18,845 nucleotides of DNA from an uncultured Clostridium sp. (GCA_900543695.1 UQSG01000041.1:1-18845); one strand, 5' to 3'; counted from the stretch's first letter, positions 1 through 7,655 are shown. Program-made: numbers and translations. Notes: generated by a model from the letters alone, not told the origin.

Positions 1-14
1 AGGCTGGAGGGTGC

Positions 15-48
15 GTTTTTACTTGCGGACCTGGCTGGAAGTAAAAAC
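15..48. repeat. Inverted repeat at left edge (10-bp arms)
   Basis: The arms GTTTTTACTT (15-24) and AAGTAAAAAC (39-48) are perfectly complementary and enclose a 14-base loop. No long T-run follows on either strand, so this is not a convincing intrinsic terminator. It may be the tail of a structure belonging to a gene left of the window. Confidence 0.4.
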
Positions 49-74
49 AGAGGAACAGCCCCGATTTGCCCGCC

Positions 75-98
75 ACAATATTTTTCGAAAAATATTGT
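75..98. promoter_or_regulatory. 24-bp perfect palindrome upstream of the CotH gene (putative operator)
   Basis: Each half reads ACAATATTTTTC inward to a central CG, and all 24 bases are self-complementary. The right arm overlaps the predicted -35 hexamer (95-100). The centre at 86.5 lies 31.5 bp before the first base of the -10, about -43 from the predicted transcription start, which is close to the usual position for a class II activator. The flank CGCCACAA and the outer AATATTGT resemble the palindrome at 6925-6956, but the distance from centre to outer motif differs by 4 bp per half. A shared regulator is therefore only a possibility. A hairpin in the DNA or RNA is the alternative reading. 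Confidence 0.55.
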
Positions 99-123
99 TC
101 AACTTTAATTTATATGTTATAGT
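95..123 (+). promoter_or_regulatory. Predicted sigma-A promoter of the CotH gene
   Basis: The -35 is TTGTTC (95-100), followed by a 17-bp spacer and the -10 TATAGT (118-123). A TG at 115-116 gives the extended -10 form TGT-TATAGT. The weak -35 and overlap with the palindrome at 75-98 fit an activator-dependent promoter. Confidence 0.5.
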
Positions 124-152
124 TACTTTACAAATGGATGGCAGGTGCTGAT

Positions 153-2105
153 ATGTTAAATTCCAGACAGTACAACTGGCGAATCGTTTTGACGTTAATA
201 TCATTAACATTGTTATTGATTTTGTCCGCAATGGCATGCGAAAAAGAGCAGGAAGACGCCCCGCCGTCTGCCGGCAATACGGCGACAATCCTGTCAACGA
301 ACGGCAGTCAGACTCCTTCCCCCTCCGGGAAAACGGCAGCGGCAAAGACGCCGAGTCCGGAAGCAACTCTTCAAACGGCCGTCTCATCGGCATCCTCCGA
401 AACCGGCACGGCCAGCCGCACCCTGGCGCCCACGCCCACGCAAACCAAAACGCAAACGCCAAAACCCACCGCGGCGCCTACTCCGACGCCAAATGCATAT
501 AACGGGAACACCAATCTAACGGAGGGAAAAATCATAGAATTCTCACATCCGTCCGGCTATTACGACGCCCCGTTTACATTAAAATTAAGCTATGATTCTT
601 CTTACAAAGTATATTATACATTAAACGGAAATACGCCTACCACAAGCTCAAAAGCGTATACCTCCTCGGGAATCGCCGTCAACGATCTGAGCAGCGACTC
701 CGGAAAAGACGACGACGTTGTCGTAATCCGGGCGGCGGCCTTCAAAAACGGGACGCAGGTCGGAACGACCGTTACCGCTACCTATATCGTCAACAAAAAA
801 TACTCCTCATTTTCAGGCCGTTACAATGATCTTGCGGTAATTTCCATCACCACCGACAAGACCAACCTGTACGGCTCCAACGGGATTTTTACAAATTATA
901 CGGAGCACGGGCGGGAATCAGAACGGCCCGCGCACGTGGAGTTTTTCGACAGCGACGGAACCGCGGGCTTTTCCATTGACGCCGGGATCCGCGTATACGG
1001 CGGAACCTCGCGGGCGAACCCGCAGAAATCTCTCAAGCTCGTGGCCCGCAAAGAATACGACGCAGACAACGGCAAATTCAAATACCCGATGATCGAAGGA
1101 CGGTATGATCTCTCCGGGCAGATCATCGATCGGTACGACAGTTTTATTCTACGCGCGGGAGGAAATGACAATCTGTTCGGAGGCGGCAGAAACACGCTTC
1201 TGCGGGACGCCCTGATCCACTCGCTTGCCTGCAGGATTTCCAATATCGCCGCGCAGGCGTACCGCCCTGTCGTTGTATATATTAACGGCGATTATTTCGG
1301 CGTCTACAACCTCAGAGACGATACCGACAACGATTACCTGGAGCAGCACTACGGAATCCCGAAGGAGGAAAACGCCATCATCGCGTATGGCCACGAAAAC
1401 GGAAACTGGTTCTATAAAATCGATGAAGGAACCCAGGCCGATCTCAATGATTACCAGAATATGCTCTCGTGGATCGCGTCAAACAACATGGCAAGCGCCT
1501 CCAATTACCAGAAGGCCTGCGAAATGCTCGATACGGACAATTTTATCAAATATATCGCCGTCAATGTATACGCAAACAACAGAGACTGGCCCCACAATAA
1601 CGTCCGCGCCTGGAAATATACGGGCACAGCCAACAGCAAATACGGGCAGGATGGGAAATGGCGGTTTATACTGAAAGATATCGATTATTCGTGGGGAATC
1701 ATCAACAGCCCGGGAGCCACGGAAAACGTAATCGCCGAGGAAACGTCGCATTCGGAAAATGTACTGCGCGGCGGCGCCGGGGAAATTTCGGCCGCCTTCG
1801 CCAGTCTGATGCGGAACGCGCAGTTCAAAGAAGCGTTTCTGGACTTTATGGATGAAATGATAAACAACTATTTTTCCGAGGAAACCGCCTGCGCAATGAT
1901 CACGGAAATGAAAAACGCAATGGCAAAGGAATATTCACATATATATACAAACGTATGGTACACAAATCCAGATCAGCCGTCCCAGGGCGAATACCGTGTC
2001 AGCCTTACCTATGAAGAGTGGGAAAACGCCGTGGAAACGCTGTATGAATTTGCAAGGAAACGCCCCGGCGTGATCGAAGGTCTGATAAAAAGGGTATACG
2101 GCTGA
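153..2105 (+). CDS. Secreted CotH-family protein with chitobiase-like C-terminal domain
   Basis: The protein has 650 residues from the ATG at 153, chosen because AGGTG lies five bases upstream; an in-frame ATG at 138 lacks a comparable site. The N-terminus is a signal peptide with a hydrophobic core (about 10-25) ending AMAC at Cys29. That is a non-ideal lipobox, so lipidation is possible but unproven. A Ser/Thr/Pro-rich linker follows (about 35-115, with PTPTPN near its end). Next is a beta-sandwich resembling the chitobiase/beta-hexosaminidase C-terminal domain (about 125-215, with YYTLNGNTPT). The rest is a CotH domain, including NTLLRDALIH, YFGVYNLRDD and the acidic motif ILKDIDYSWG. CotH proteins are atypical secreted or spore-coat protein kinases, and related domains occur on surface proteins of gut Clostridia. 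The substrate is unknown. It is monocistronic, with its own promoter and terminator. Confidence 0.9.
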   Translation: MLNSRQYNWRIVLTLISLTLLLILSAMACEKEQEDAPPSAGNTATILSTNGSQTPSPSGKTAAAKTPSPEATLQTAVSSASSETGTASRTLAPTPTQTKTQTPKPTAAPTPTPNAYNGNTNLTEGKIIEFSHPSGYYDAPFTLKLSYDSSYKVYYTLNGNTPTTSSKAYTSSGIAVNDLSSDSGKDDDVVVIRAAAFKNGTQVGTTVTATYIVNKKYSSFSGRYNDLAVISITTDKTNLYGSNGIFTNYTEHGRESERPAHVEFFDSDGTAGFSIDAGIRVYGGTSRANPQKSLKLVARKEYDADNGKFKYPMIEGRYDLSGQIIDRYDSFILRAGGNDNLFGGGRNTLLRDALIHSLACRISNIAAQAYRPVVVYINGDYFGVYNLRDDTDNDYLEQHYGIPKEENAIIAYGHENGNWFYKIDEGTQADLNDYQNMLSWIASNNMASASNYQKACEMLDTDNFIKYIAVNVYANNRDWPHNNVRAWKYTGTANSKYGQDGKWRFILKDIDYSWGIINSPGATENVIAEETSHSENVLRGGAGEISAAFASLMRNAQFKEAFLDFMDEMINNYFSEETACAMITEMKNAMAKEYSHIYTNVWYTNPDQPSQGEYRVSLTYEEWENAVETLYEFARKRPGVIEGLIKRVYG

Positions 2106-2121
2106 GCCCGTATACCCTTTT
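2088..2121. terminator. Bidirectional intrinsic terminator between convergent genes
   Basis: A perfect 14-bp stem (AAAAGGGTATACGG at 2088-2101 with its complement at 2108-2121) closes a 6-base loop. The arm ends supply T-runs on both strands. It overlaps the CotH stop codon and lies 17 bases beyond the rubredoxin stop, so it can end both converging transcripts. Confidence 0.93.
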
Positions 2122-2138
2122 CGCTCGTCATCAGGCCC

Positions 2139-2294
2139 TCAGGCGGGGCTGAAGGAATCTTTTCCGACGCCGCACAGAGGACAGGTAAAATCCTCCGGCA
2201 GGTCTTCCCATTTCGTGCCCGGCGCGATTCCGTTATCCGGATCGCCGGCCGCCTCGTCGTATTCCCATCCGCATACATCGCATACATACTTCAT
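2139..2294 (-). CDS. Rubredoxin (51 aa)
   Basis: This small iron-sulfur electron carrier starts MKYVCDVCGWEYDEAAGD. Its two iron-binding pairs are C5-x2-C8 and C38-P-L-C41, and it keeps the family features GW-Y near the first pair and PG-T-W-DLP-DF in the middle. At 51 residues it has normal full length. AAGGAG lies nine bases upstream of the ATG at 2294; an ATG three codons earlier abuts the ribosome site and is unlikely. It is the last gene of the nrdD-nrdG-flavodiiron operon, 26 bases after the fusion protein, and is probably an electron donor to flavodiiron or other oxygen-defence enzymes in the cytoplasm. The fusion protein already has its own rubredoxin domain, so this free copy may serve other partners. 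Confidence 0.96.
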   Translation of the reverse strand: MKYVCDVCGWEYDEAAGDPDNGIAPGTKWEDLPEDFTCPLCGVGKDSFSPA

Positions 2295-2320
2295 CGTATC
2301 CATCTCCTTTCACCAAAGTT

Positions 2321-4159
2321 TTATTGCATCGGCTCGAAATCCGCCGCCCCGTGCTTGCACAGAGGGCAGACGAAATCGGGAGGAAGCGTTTCTCCCTCAT
2401 AGACGTAACCGCATATTTTACAGACAAACCCTTTCTTTTCCCTTACCGGCGAAGGCGACGGTTTGATATGTTTGAAATAATAATCATATGTCACAGAAGC
2501 ATCCTCGCTCAGCGCGCACGCCTCCAAGACGTCTGCGGCAAACACCGTATGCGTGCCGTAATCTGCAGAAGACACAACGCGGCAGGAAAAATAAGCGTTT
2601 GTATATTTGTTAAGATAAAGTAACCCGTTCCCGCTTCTGGCCGTATGAGCGAAGCCGCCAAACTTGTCGGCCTCCCGTCCGCTTTGTAAACCGAAATGGC
2701 GGAACAGACGGAAGGGCGCGCCCTCCGTCAGCACGGAAAGATTAAAAACGCCTGTTTTGGAGATCATGTCATGCGTCAGATTCGCCTTGTTGACTGCAAT
2801 CAAAAGACGCTTCGGGTTATCCGTGATCTGAATTGCGGCGTTAATGATGCAGGCGTTATCCTTCTCCCCGCTCCTGGCGGAAAGGACATACAGTCCGTAT
2901 CCCAGCTTAAAAAAGGCAGACGGATCGATTAACGACGGCGCCGGCTCAGAAATTCCGGCCCGGAGGGAATCCGCCAGGCAGGCCGCAAGCGCCTCTAATT
3001 CCTCAACGTCAGGCGCCTTTACGGCGGACCGAACGGAAATGGTTTCTCCTATAAACGTCATGTTCTTCAGCGCTGCGAGGCGGCCGCGAATCAGTCCTCC
3101 GGCCGCAGGCGCCCAGGTGCCGTTTTCTATTACGGCAACAGTGCGGTTCTGCAGGTTATGGGCTTCCAGCTCGTGCAGCAGAAGCTCCATTCTGGGAAAA
3201 ATTCCGGCGTTGTATGTTGCGGAGGCAAATACGATATGACTGCATCGGAACGCCTCTGCGACAAGGTAAGAGGGATCCGTTACAGAAACGTCGTATACTG
3301 CGATGTTTCGGACGCCATGCTCCGCAAGCCTCGCCGCCAGAATTTCAGCCGCATTTTCCGTATCGCCATAAATGGAGGCGTACAGAATCAGAACCGCGCG
3401 CTCCTCCGGTGTATAAGTACTCCATTTTACATATTTATCGATAAATCCGTCGCTGCCCTCGCGCCAGACCGGACCATGCAATGGGCAGATCATGTTGATC
3501 TCAACGGCGGAAGCCTTTTTTAAAAGCGCCTGCACCTGCGTCCCGTATTTACCCACAATGTTTGTATAGTAACGGCGAGCCTCTCCCATTTTCGCACCGT
3601 AGAAATCCGCTTCGTCTGCAAAAACGGAGCCGCTCAGCGCGCCGAACGTTCCGAAGGCGTCGGCTGAAAAAAGAATTTTATCCGCCGCGTCATATGTGAC
3701 CATGACCTCGGGCCAGTGTACCATCGGCGCAGTCAGGAACGTCAGCGTATGGCGGCCCGTCGGCAGCGTATCGCCGTCCTTCACCAAAAGCGCGGCGCTG
3801 TCGATATCAAATTCGAAAAACTGCCGGATCATCGATATCGTTTTTGCGTTGCATACGATTTTCACTTCCGGATACAGCCGGTACACGTCCGCAAGAACCG
3901 CGCAGTGATCCGGTTCCATGTGACTGACCACCAGATAATCCAGCTTTCTTCTGCCAAGCGCGTATTCCAGATTTTCCAAGAACAAGTCGCGGATCGCTTT
4001 GTCCACCGTGTCGAACAATACGGTTTTCTCATCTAAAAGCAGATAAGAATTATATGACACCCCATCGGGAACCGGGTATACGTTTTCAAACAGCGCGATG
4101 CGCCTGTCGTTTCCGCCGACCATCAGCAGGTCGTCTGTAATTTTTCTTACGCAATGCAT
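2321..4159 (-). CDS. fprA: Flavodiiron protein fused to flavin reductase and rubredoxin domains
   Basis: This 612-residue cytoplasmic oxidoreductase of the FprA/flavodiiron family reduces O2 to water and/or NO to N2O. Domains in order: a metallo-beta-lactamase-like diiron domain (about 1-250), a flavodoxin-like FMN domain (about 254-395, with ILYASIYGDTENA), a flavin-reductase-like FMN-binding domain (about 412-565) and a C-terminal rubredoxin (578-612). The diiron ligands are all present: H80-x-E82-x-D84-H85, H148, D167 and H228. The rubredoxin cysteines are C580, C583, C598 and C601. The core family has about 400 residues; the extra domains probably make it a self-contained chain accepting electrons from NAD(P)H through flavin and rubredoxin. 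It starts 7 bases after nrdG, with GGAGG inside the end of nrdG. Whether O2 or NO is the main substrate cannot be read from sequence. Confidence 0.95.
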   Translation of the reverse strand: MHCVRKITDDLLMVGGNDRRIALFENVYPVPDGVSYNSYLLLDEKTVLFDTVDKAIRDLFLENLEYALGRRKLDYLVVSHMEPDHCAVLADVYRLYPEVKIVCNAKTISMIRQFFEFDIDSAALLVKDGDTLPTGRHTLTFLTAPMVHWPEVMVTYDAADKILFSADAFGTFGALSGSVFADEADFYGAKMGEARRYYTNIVGKYGTQVQALLKKASAVEINMICPLHGPVWREGSDGFIDKYVKWSTYTPEERAVLILYASIYGDTENAAEILAARLAEHGVRNIAVYDVSVTDPSYLVAEAFRCSHIVFASATYNAGIFPRMELLLHELEAHNLQNRTVAVIENGTWAPAAGGLIRGRLAALKNMTFIGETISVRSAVKAPDVEELEALAACLADSLRAGISEPAPSLIDPSAFFKLGYGLYVLSARSGEKDNACIINAAIQITDNPKRLLIAVNKANLTHDMISKTGVFNLSVLTEGAPFRLFRHFGLQSGREADKFGGFAHTARSGNGLLYLNKYTNAYFSCRVVSSADYGTHTVFAADVLEACALSEDASVTYDYYFKHIKPSPSPVREKKGFVCKICGYVYEGETLPPDFVCPLCKHGAADFEPMQ

Positions 4160-4166
4160 ATCAAAT

Positions 4167-4694
4167 TCAGCCTCCTTCTCCCCAGAGTGTTATTGTACCA
4201 TACTTTGCCGTTTTTTTCATATCAATTAAACGCTGATTGGAGGAGCCGCGAAAGCGCAGCGTAATATCCTTCAGCGATTCGACGAACGGCCCGTCTACCA
4301 GCACGTCGAGCAGAGACAGCATTTTGTCGGTGGCCTCGCAGCGGTACGCGCTTTCCGGCGAGGTCAGCGCGTCCAGGGTACAGCCGCTGTAGCACCAGAT
4401 TGTTTTCTGCGGGAAGCGGTTTCGGATCCGTTCCAGAAACGGCGCGAGCACGCGCTGGTTCTCCGGTTCAAACGGTTCTCCGCCGAGAACCGTAAGTCCG
4501 TTGATAAACGGCTTGGCCAGGGCGTCTGCGATTTCTTTCTCCGTTTCCTCCGTAAACGGCTTCCCATAGGAAAACGACCACGTTTCCGGGTTGAAGCAAT
4601 GGGGGCAGCGATGCCGGCAGCCGGAAACGAACAGGGAAACGCGCACGCCCTCTCCATTTGCGATATCCGTCTTTTTGATGGTCCCGTAATTCAT
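4167..4694 (-). CDS. nrdG: Anaerobic ribonucleoside-triphosphate reductase activating protein
   Basis: This 175-residue radical SAM enzyme uses a [4Fe-4S] cluster and S-adenosylmethionine to make the glycyl radical on NrdD. The cluster cysteines are C26-x3-C30-x2-C33 in SGCRHRCPHCF, and the downstream LTVLGGEPF is the usual glycine-rich SAM-contact motif. The length is normal for NrdG. It lies 6 bases after nrdD in the same operon, the standard arrangement, so the two are made together. Confidence 0.97.
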   Translation of the reverse strand: MNYGTIKKTDIANGEGVRVSLFVSGCRHRCPHCFNPETWSFSYGKPFTEETEKEIADALAKPFINGLTVLGGEPFEPENQRVLAPFLERIRNRFPQKTIWCYSGCTLDALTSPESAYRCEATDKMLSLLDVLVDGPFVESLKDITLRFRGSSNQRLIDMKKTAKYGTITLWGEGG

Positions 4695-4700
4695 AATTCG

Positions 4701-6863
4701 TTACAGATGCAATACCCTTTCTTTGATCTCCTGCGTCCGGCCCTGATTCCAGAACTGGGTGCCGATATAGCCGCAGGTCCGGCGCGCCACGTTCATTTTC
4801 GTCTGATCGCGGTTGCCGCAGCGCGGACACTCCCAGACAAGCTTTCCGTCCGCGTCGCTTACGATCTGGATTTCTCCGTCAAAGCCGCACTCATGGCAGT
4901 AATCGCTTTTCGTGTTCAGCTCGGCATACATGATATTGTCATATATGAAACGGATGATCTGAAGCACCGCCTCAAGGTTATTCTGCATGTTCGGCACTTC
5001 CACGTAGCTGATCGCGCCTCCTGTTGACAGCGCCTGGAACTGCGCTTCGAACGCAAGCTTGGAAAAGGCGTCGATTTCCTCAGTCACATGGACATGGTAG
5101 CTGTTTGTAATATAATTTTTATCCGTAACACCTTCGATCACGCCGAAGCGCTTCTGGAGGCATTTTGCAAATTTGTACGTCGTGCTCTCAAGCGGAGTGC
5201 CGTAAATTCCGAAGCCGATCGTCGTTTCGGCCTTCCAGCGGTTGCAGGCCGCATTCATAAATTTCATGACTTCGATTGCAAACGGCGTCGCCGCAGGATC
5301 GGTATGCGGTTTTCCCGTCATATACCGGACGCATTCGCAGAGCCCCGCGTATCCGAGGGAAATCGTGGAATATCCATTGTACAGGAGCGGATCGATCACC
5401 TCTCCTTTTTTCAGGCGGGCGATCGCCCCGTACTGCCACAGGATCGGCGCGGCATCCGAAAGCGTACCCTTCAGACGGTTGTGCCGGCACATCAGCGCCT
5501 TGTAGCAAAGCTCCAGCCGTTCTTCGAAAATCTCCCAGAATTTTACCATGTCGCCGCCCGAGGACAGCGCGACGTCCACGAGATTCAGCGTGACGACGCC
5601 CTGATTGAAACGCCCGTAAAATTTATAATTCCCATTTTCGTCCTTCCAGGGAGTCAGGGCGCTTCGGCAGCCCATGACGGGAAAACAGTTGCCCTCCTTC
5701 AATTCCTTCATTTTCTTCTCGGAAATGTAGTCGGGAACAAGCCGTTTGGCCGTACATTTCGCAGCCATCTCTGTCAGATAATAATACGGCGTCCCGGGGC
5801 TTACGTTATCTTCCTCCAAAACGTAGATCAGCTTCGGGAATGCCGGAGTGATCCAGATGCCCTCTTCATTTTTCACGCCCTGATAACGCTGCTTCAGCGT
5901 TTCTTCTATAATCAGGGCGAGGTCCTTCTTTTCCTGCTCCGTTTTTGCCTCGTTAAGATACATGAAAACCGTTACGAAGGGCGCCTGGCCATTCGTCGTC
6001 ATCAGTGTGACGACCTGATACTGGATGGTCTGTACGCCCCGGCAGATTTCGTCCTTCAGACGTCGTTCCACAATTTCGGAGACGACGTCTTCGTCGGCCA
6101 GCGCCTTCAGATCGCGGATTTCGTCGAGCACATCCCGACGGATCTTTTCGCGCGACACCTGCACAAACGGCGCCAGATGCGCAAGCGAGATGCTTTGTCC
6201 GCCATATTGGCTGCTGGCCACCTGCGCGATGATCTGCGTCGCGATATTGCACGCGGTCGAAAAGCTGTGCGGCTTTTCAATCAGCGTCCCGCTGATGACG
6301 GTGCCGTTCTGAAGCATGTCCTCGAGATTGACAAGGTCGCAGTTATGCATGTGCTGCGCATAATAATCCATATCGTGAAAATGGATGATCCCCTGCTCGT
6401 GCGCTTCGACGATCTCGGGCGGCAGCAGCAGGCGGCGGGAAATATCCTTGCTTACCTCCCCTGCCATATAATCGCGCTGGACGCTGTTGACCGTAGGATT
6501 TTTATTCGAATTTTCCTGTTTGACCTCTTCATTGTTGCATTCGATCAGGCTGAGAATCTGGTTGTCCGTAGTATTCGATCTGCGTACCAGTGAACGCGTG
6601 TATCTATATCGGATGTAGCGCTTTGCGACCTCGAACGCGCCGTGGGACATAATCTCATTTTCTACGAGATCCTGAATCTCCTCGACAGACATGGCGCGGT
6701 TCATTTTCGCGCAGCTATCTTCTACGGAAGAAGCAATCTGCAGGATCTGCTCCGACGTGAGTTCTTTCGTATTTTCATCAGCGTTATTGGCTTTTGTAAC
6801 GGCGGTAATGATTTTCGAAATGTCAAATACCGCTTCGGAGCCGTTCCTTTTAATGATTTTCAT
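4701..6863 (-). CDS. nrdD: Anaerobic (class III) ribonucleoside-triphosphate reductase
   Basis: This oxygen-sensitive glycyl-radical enzyme makes deoxyribonucleotides from ribonucleoside triphosphates. I start it at the ATG at 6863 (720 aa, MKIIKRNGSE), where AGAGG sits 10 bases upstream; the ATG six codons earlier has no ribosome site. An N-terminal ATP-cone regulates activity (about 1-95). Cysteines consistent with the active site are C175 in HMHNCDLVN and C399 in PVMGCRSA. A C-terminal zinc site has C656, C659, C679 and C682. The radical glycine is in RRTCGYIG, Gly698. It heads a four-gene operon with nrdG, a flavodiiron fusion and a rubredoxin. That grouping suggests the cell makes an O2/NO scavenger whenever it makes this enzyme. 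Confidence 0.97.
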   Translation of the reverse strand: MKIIKRNGSEAVFDISKIITAVTKANNADENTKELTSEQILQIASSVEDSCAKMNRAMSVEEIQDLVENEIMSHGAFEVAKRYIRYRYTRSLVRRSNTTDNQILSLIECNNEEVKQENSNKNPTVNSVQRDYMAGEVSKDISRRLLLPPEIVEAHEQGIIHFHDMDYYAQHMHNCDLVNLEDMLQNGTVISGTLIEKPHSFSTACNIATQIIAQVASSQYGGQSISLAHLAPFVQVSREKIRRDVLDEIRDLKALADEDVVSEIVERRLKDEICRGVQTIQYQVVTLMTTNGQAPFVTVFMYLNEAKTEQEKKDLALIIEETLKQRYQGVKNEEGIWITPAFPKLIYVLEEDNVSPGTPYYYLTEMAAKCTAKRLVPDYISEKKMKELKEGNCFPVMGCRSALTPWKDENGNYKFYGRFNQGVVTLNLVDVALSSGGDMVKFWEIFEERLELCYKALMCRHNRLKGTLSDAAPILWQYGAIARLKKGEVIDPLLYNGYSTISLGYAGLCECVRYMTGKPHTDPAATPFAIEVMKFMNAACNRWKAETTIGFGIYGTPLESTTYKFAKCLQKRFGVIEGVTDKNYITNSYHVHVTEEIDAFSKLAFEAQFQALSTGGAISYVEVPNMQNNLEAVLQIIRFIYDNIMYAELNTKSDYCHECGFDGEIQIVSDADGKLVWECPRCGNRDQTKMNVARRTCGYIGTQFWNQGRTQEIKERVLHL

Positions 6864-6904
6864 TTTCCAACGACCTCTCATCTTTATATTGTGTATCGTT
6901 CTAA

Positions 6905-6913
6905 TTTATAACA
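6905..6913 (-). promoter_or_regulatory. Predicted extended -10 of the nrdD operon promoter
   Basis: On the minus strand TGT-TATAAA (6913 down to 6905) forms an extended -10. No good -35 hexamer is found at the right distance. The centre of the 32-bp palindrome lies about 30.5 bp upstream of the -10, putting it near -42 from the predicted start. That is the classic position for a Crp/Fnr-type class II activator. The start site is predicted only. Confidence 0.45.
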
Positions 6914-6924
6914 CATTTTCCGCC

Positions 6925-6956
6925 ACAAATATTGTTGCAATTGCAACAATATTTGT
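6925..6956. promoter_or_regulatory. 32-bp perfect palindrome in the nrdD / crp-fnr divergent promoter region
   Basis: Each half reads ACAAATATTGTTGCAA inward to the centre between 6940 and 6941, with no mismatch in 32 bases. The inner part has the form GTTGC-N4-GCAAC, similar in geometry to Crp/Fnr-family boxes (for example TTGAT-N4-ATCAA). The adjacent gene encodes such a regulator. The palindrome covers the -35 and spacer of the regulator's promoter, suggesting autorepression, and lies near -42 of the nrdD promoter, suggesting activation. Binding by this regulator is inference. Confidence 0.75.
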
Positions 6957-6963
6957 TTATAAT
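6935..6963 (+). promoter_or_regulatory. Predicted sigma-A promoter of the Crp/Fnr regulator gene
   Basis: The -35 is TTGCAA (6935-6940), followed by a 17-bp spacer and a consensus -10 TATAAT (6958-6963). The -35 and most of the spacer lie inside the 32-bp palindrome, so a protein bound there would block RNA polymerase. Confidence 0.65.
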
Positions 6964-7001
6964 AATAAAAATTACACTATTTTTTTGAGGAGGCGGCCAG
7001 G

Positions 7002-7655
7002 ATGAGCTCCCTGTCCATTTTCAGCGGAATTACGGATCAGGAAAAAGAACATATGTTTCATTGTTTCTCTCCCGTGACAAAAGTATTCTTCGAGGGCGAA
7101 ACAATCATGAGCTACGCGCATGAAATAGATAAGGTCGGCATTCTTCTGAGCGGCAGGGCGCATCTTTCCTGCATCGATTACGAGGGACGCCACAGTATTC
7201 TTGAGCAGCTTGAGAAAAACGATATTTTCGGCGAGGTGTTTACGCTGCCGCTTGAGGATTTTCAATATTTTGTAGCGGCGGACTCGGCGTGCGACGTGCT
7301 GTTCATCGACTATTCTCAGATCATCAAGCGCTGCTCCAACGCGTGCGCCGAACACAGCCGCCTCGTAAACAATCTGCTTCAGATGACGGCGAGCAAGGCG
7401 CAGTCCATGGCGCTGCACATCAATATTTTAAGCCGCCGCACCACGCGCCAGAAGCTGCTGACGTATTTTGAAATCAACGCGCTGAAAACAAAAGAGAAAT
7501 ATTTTCCCCTCCCCATGTCGCTCAGCGCGCTTGCCGATTATATCAGCGTGGACCGCAGCTCCATGATGCGCGAGCTGCGTAAAATGAAGGAAGAGGGACT
7601 CATCGAGGACAAAACGGTCGACGGGAAGCGGTATTTCTGCCTCGCGCGCGGCTGA
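7002..7655 (+). CDS. Crp/Fnr-family transcriptional regulator
   Basis: The protein has 217 residues, the usual length. It has an N-terminal cyclic-nucleotide-binding-like beta-barrel (about 5-115, with IFGEVF at 75-80), a dimerisation helix (about 118-145) and a C-terminal winged helix-turn-helix (about 172-212, SLSALADYISVDRSSMMREL). The N-terminal cysteine cluster that holds the iron-sulfur centre of Fnr is absent; cysteines are at 21, 57, 97, 111, 115 and 213. The Arg-Ser pair that contacts cAMP in Crp is also not evident, so the signal is unknown. It could be heme, redox, NO or a metabolite. GAGGAGG precedes the ATG. It is transcribed divergently from nrdD across a perfect palindrome, so control of that operon and of itself is the obvious hypothesis. 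Confidence 0.93.
   Translation: MSSLSIFSGITDQEKEHMFHCFSPVTKVFFEGETIMSYAHEIDKVGILLSGRAHLSCIDYEGRHSILEQLEKNDIFGEVFTLPLEDFQYFVAADSACDVLFIDYSQIIKRCSNACAEHSRLVNNLLQMTASKAQSMALHINILSRRTTRQKLLTYFEINALKTKEKYFPLPMSLSALADYISVDRSSMMRELRKMKEEGLIEDKTVDGKRYFCLARG

Noticed and set aside
5088..6593. 501-residue open frame on the plus strand opposite nrdD
   Set aside because: It is antisense to a clearly conserved gene, and its His/Arg-rich composition reflects the complementary codons. No ribosome site or family similarity was seen.
6879..6894. Possible NrdR box before nrdD
   Set aside because: The sequence CATCTTTATATTGTGT matches the remembered NrdR consensus at about 12 of 16 positions. However, it lies at the ribosome binding site, its left half is poor, and the usual second box about 31 bp away is missing.
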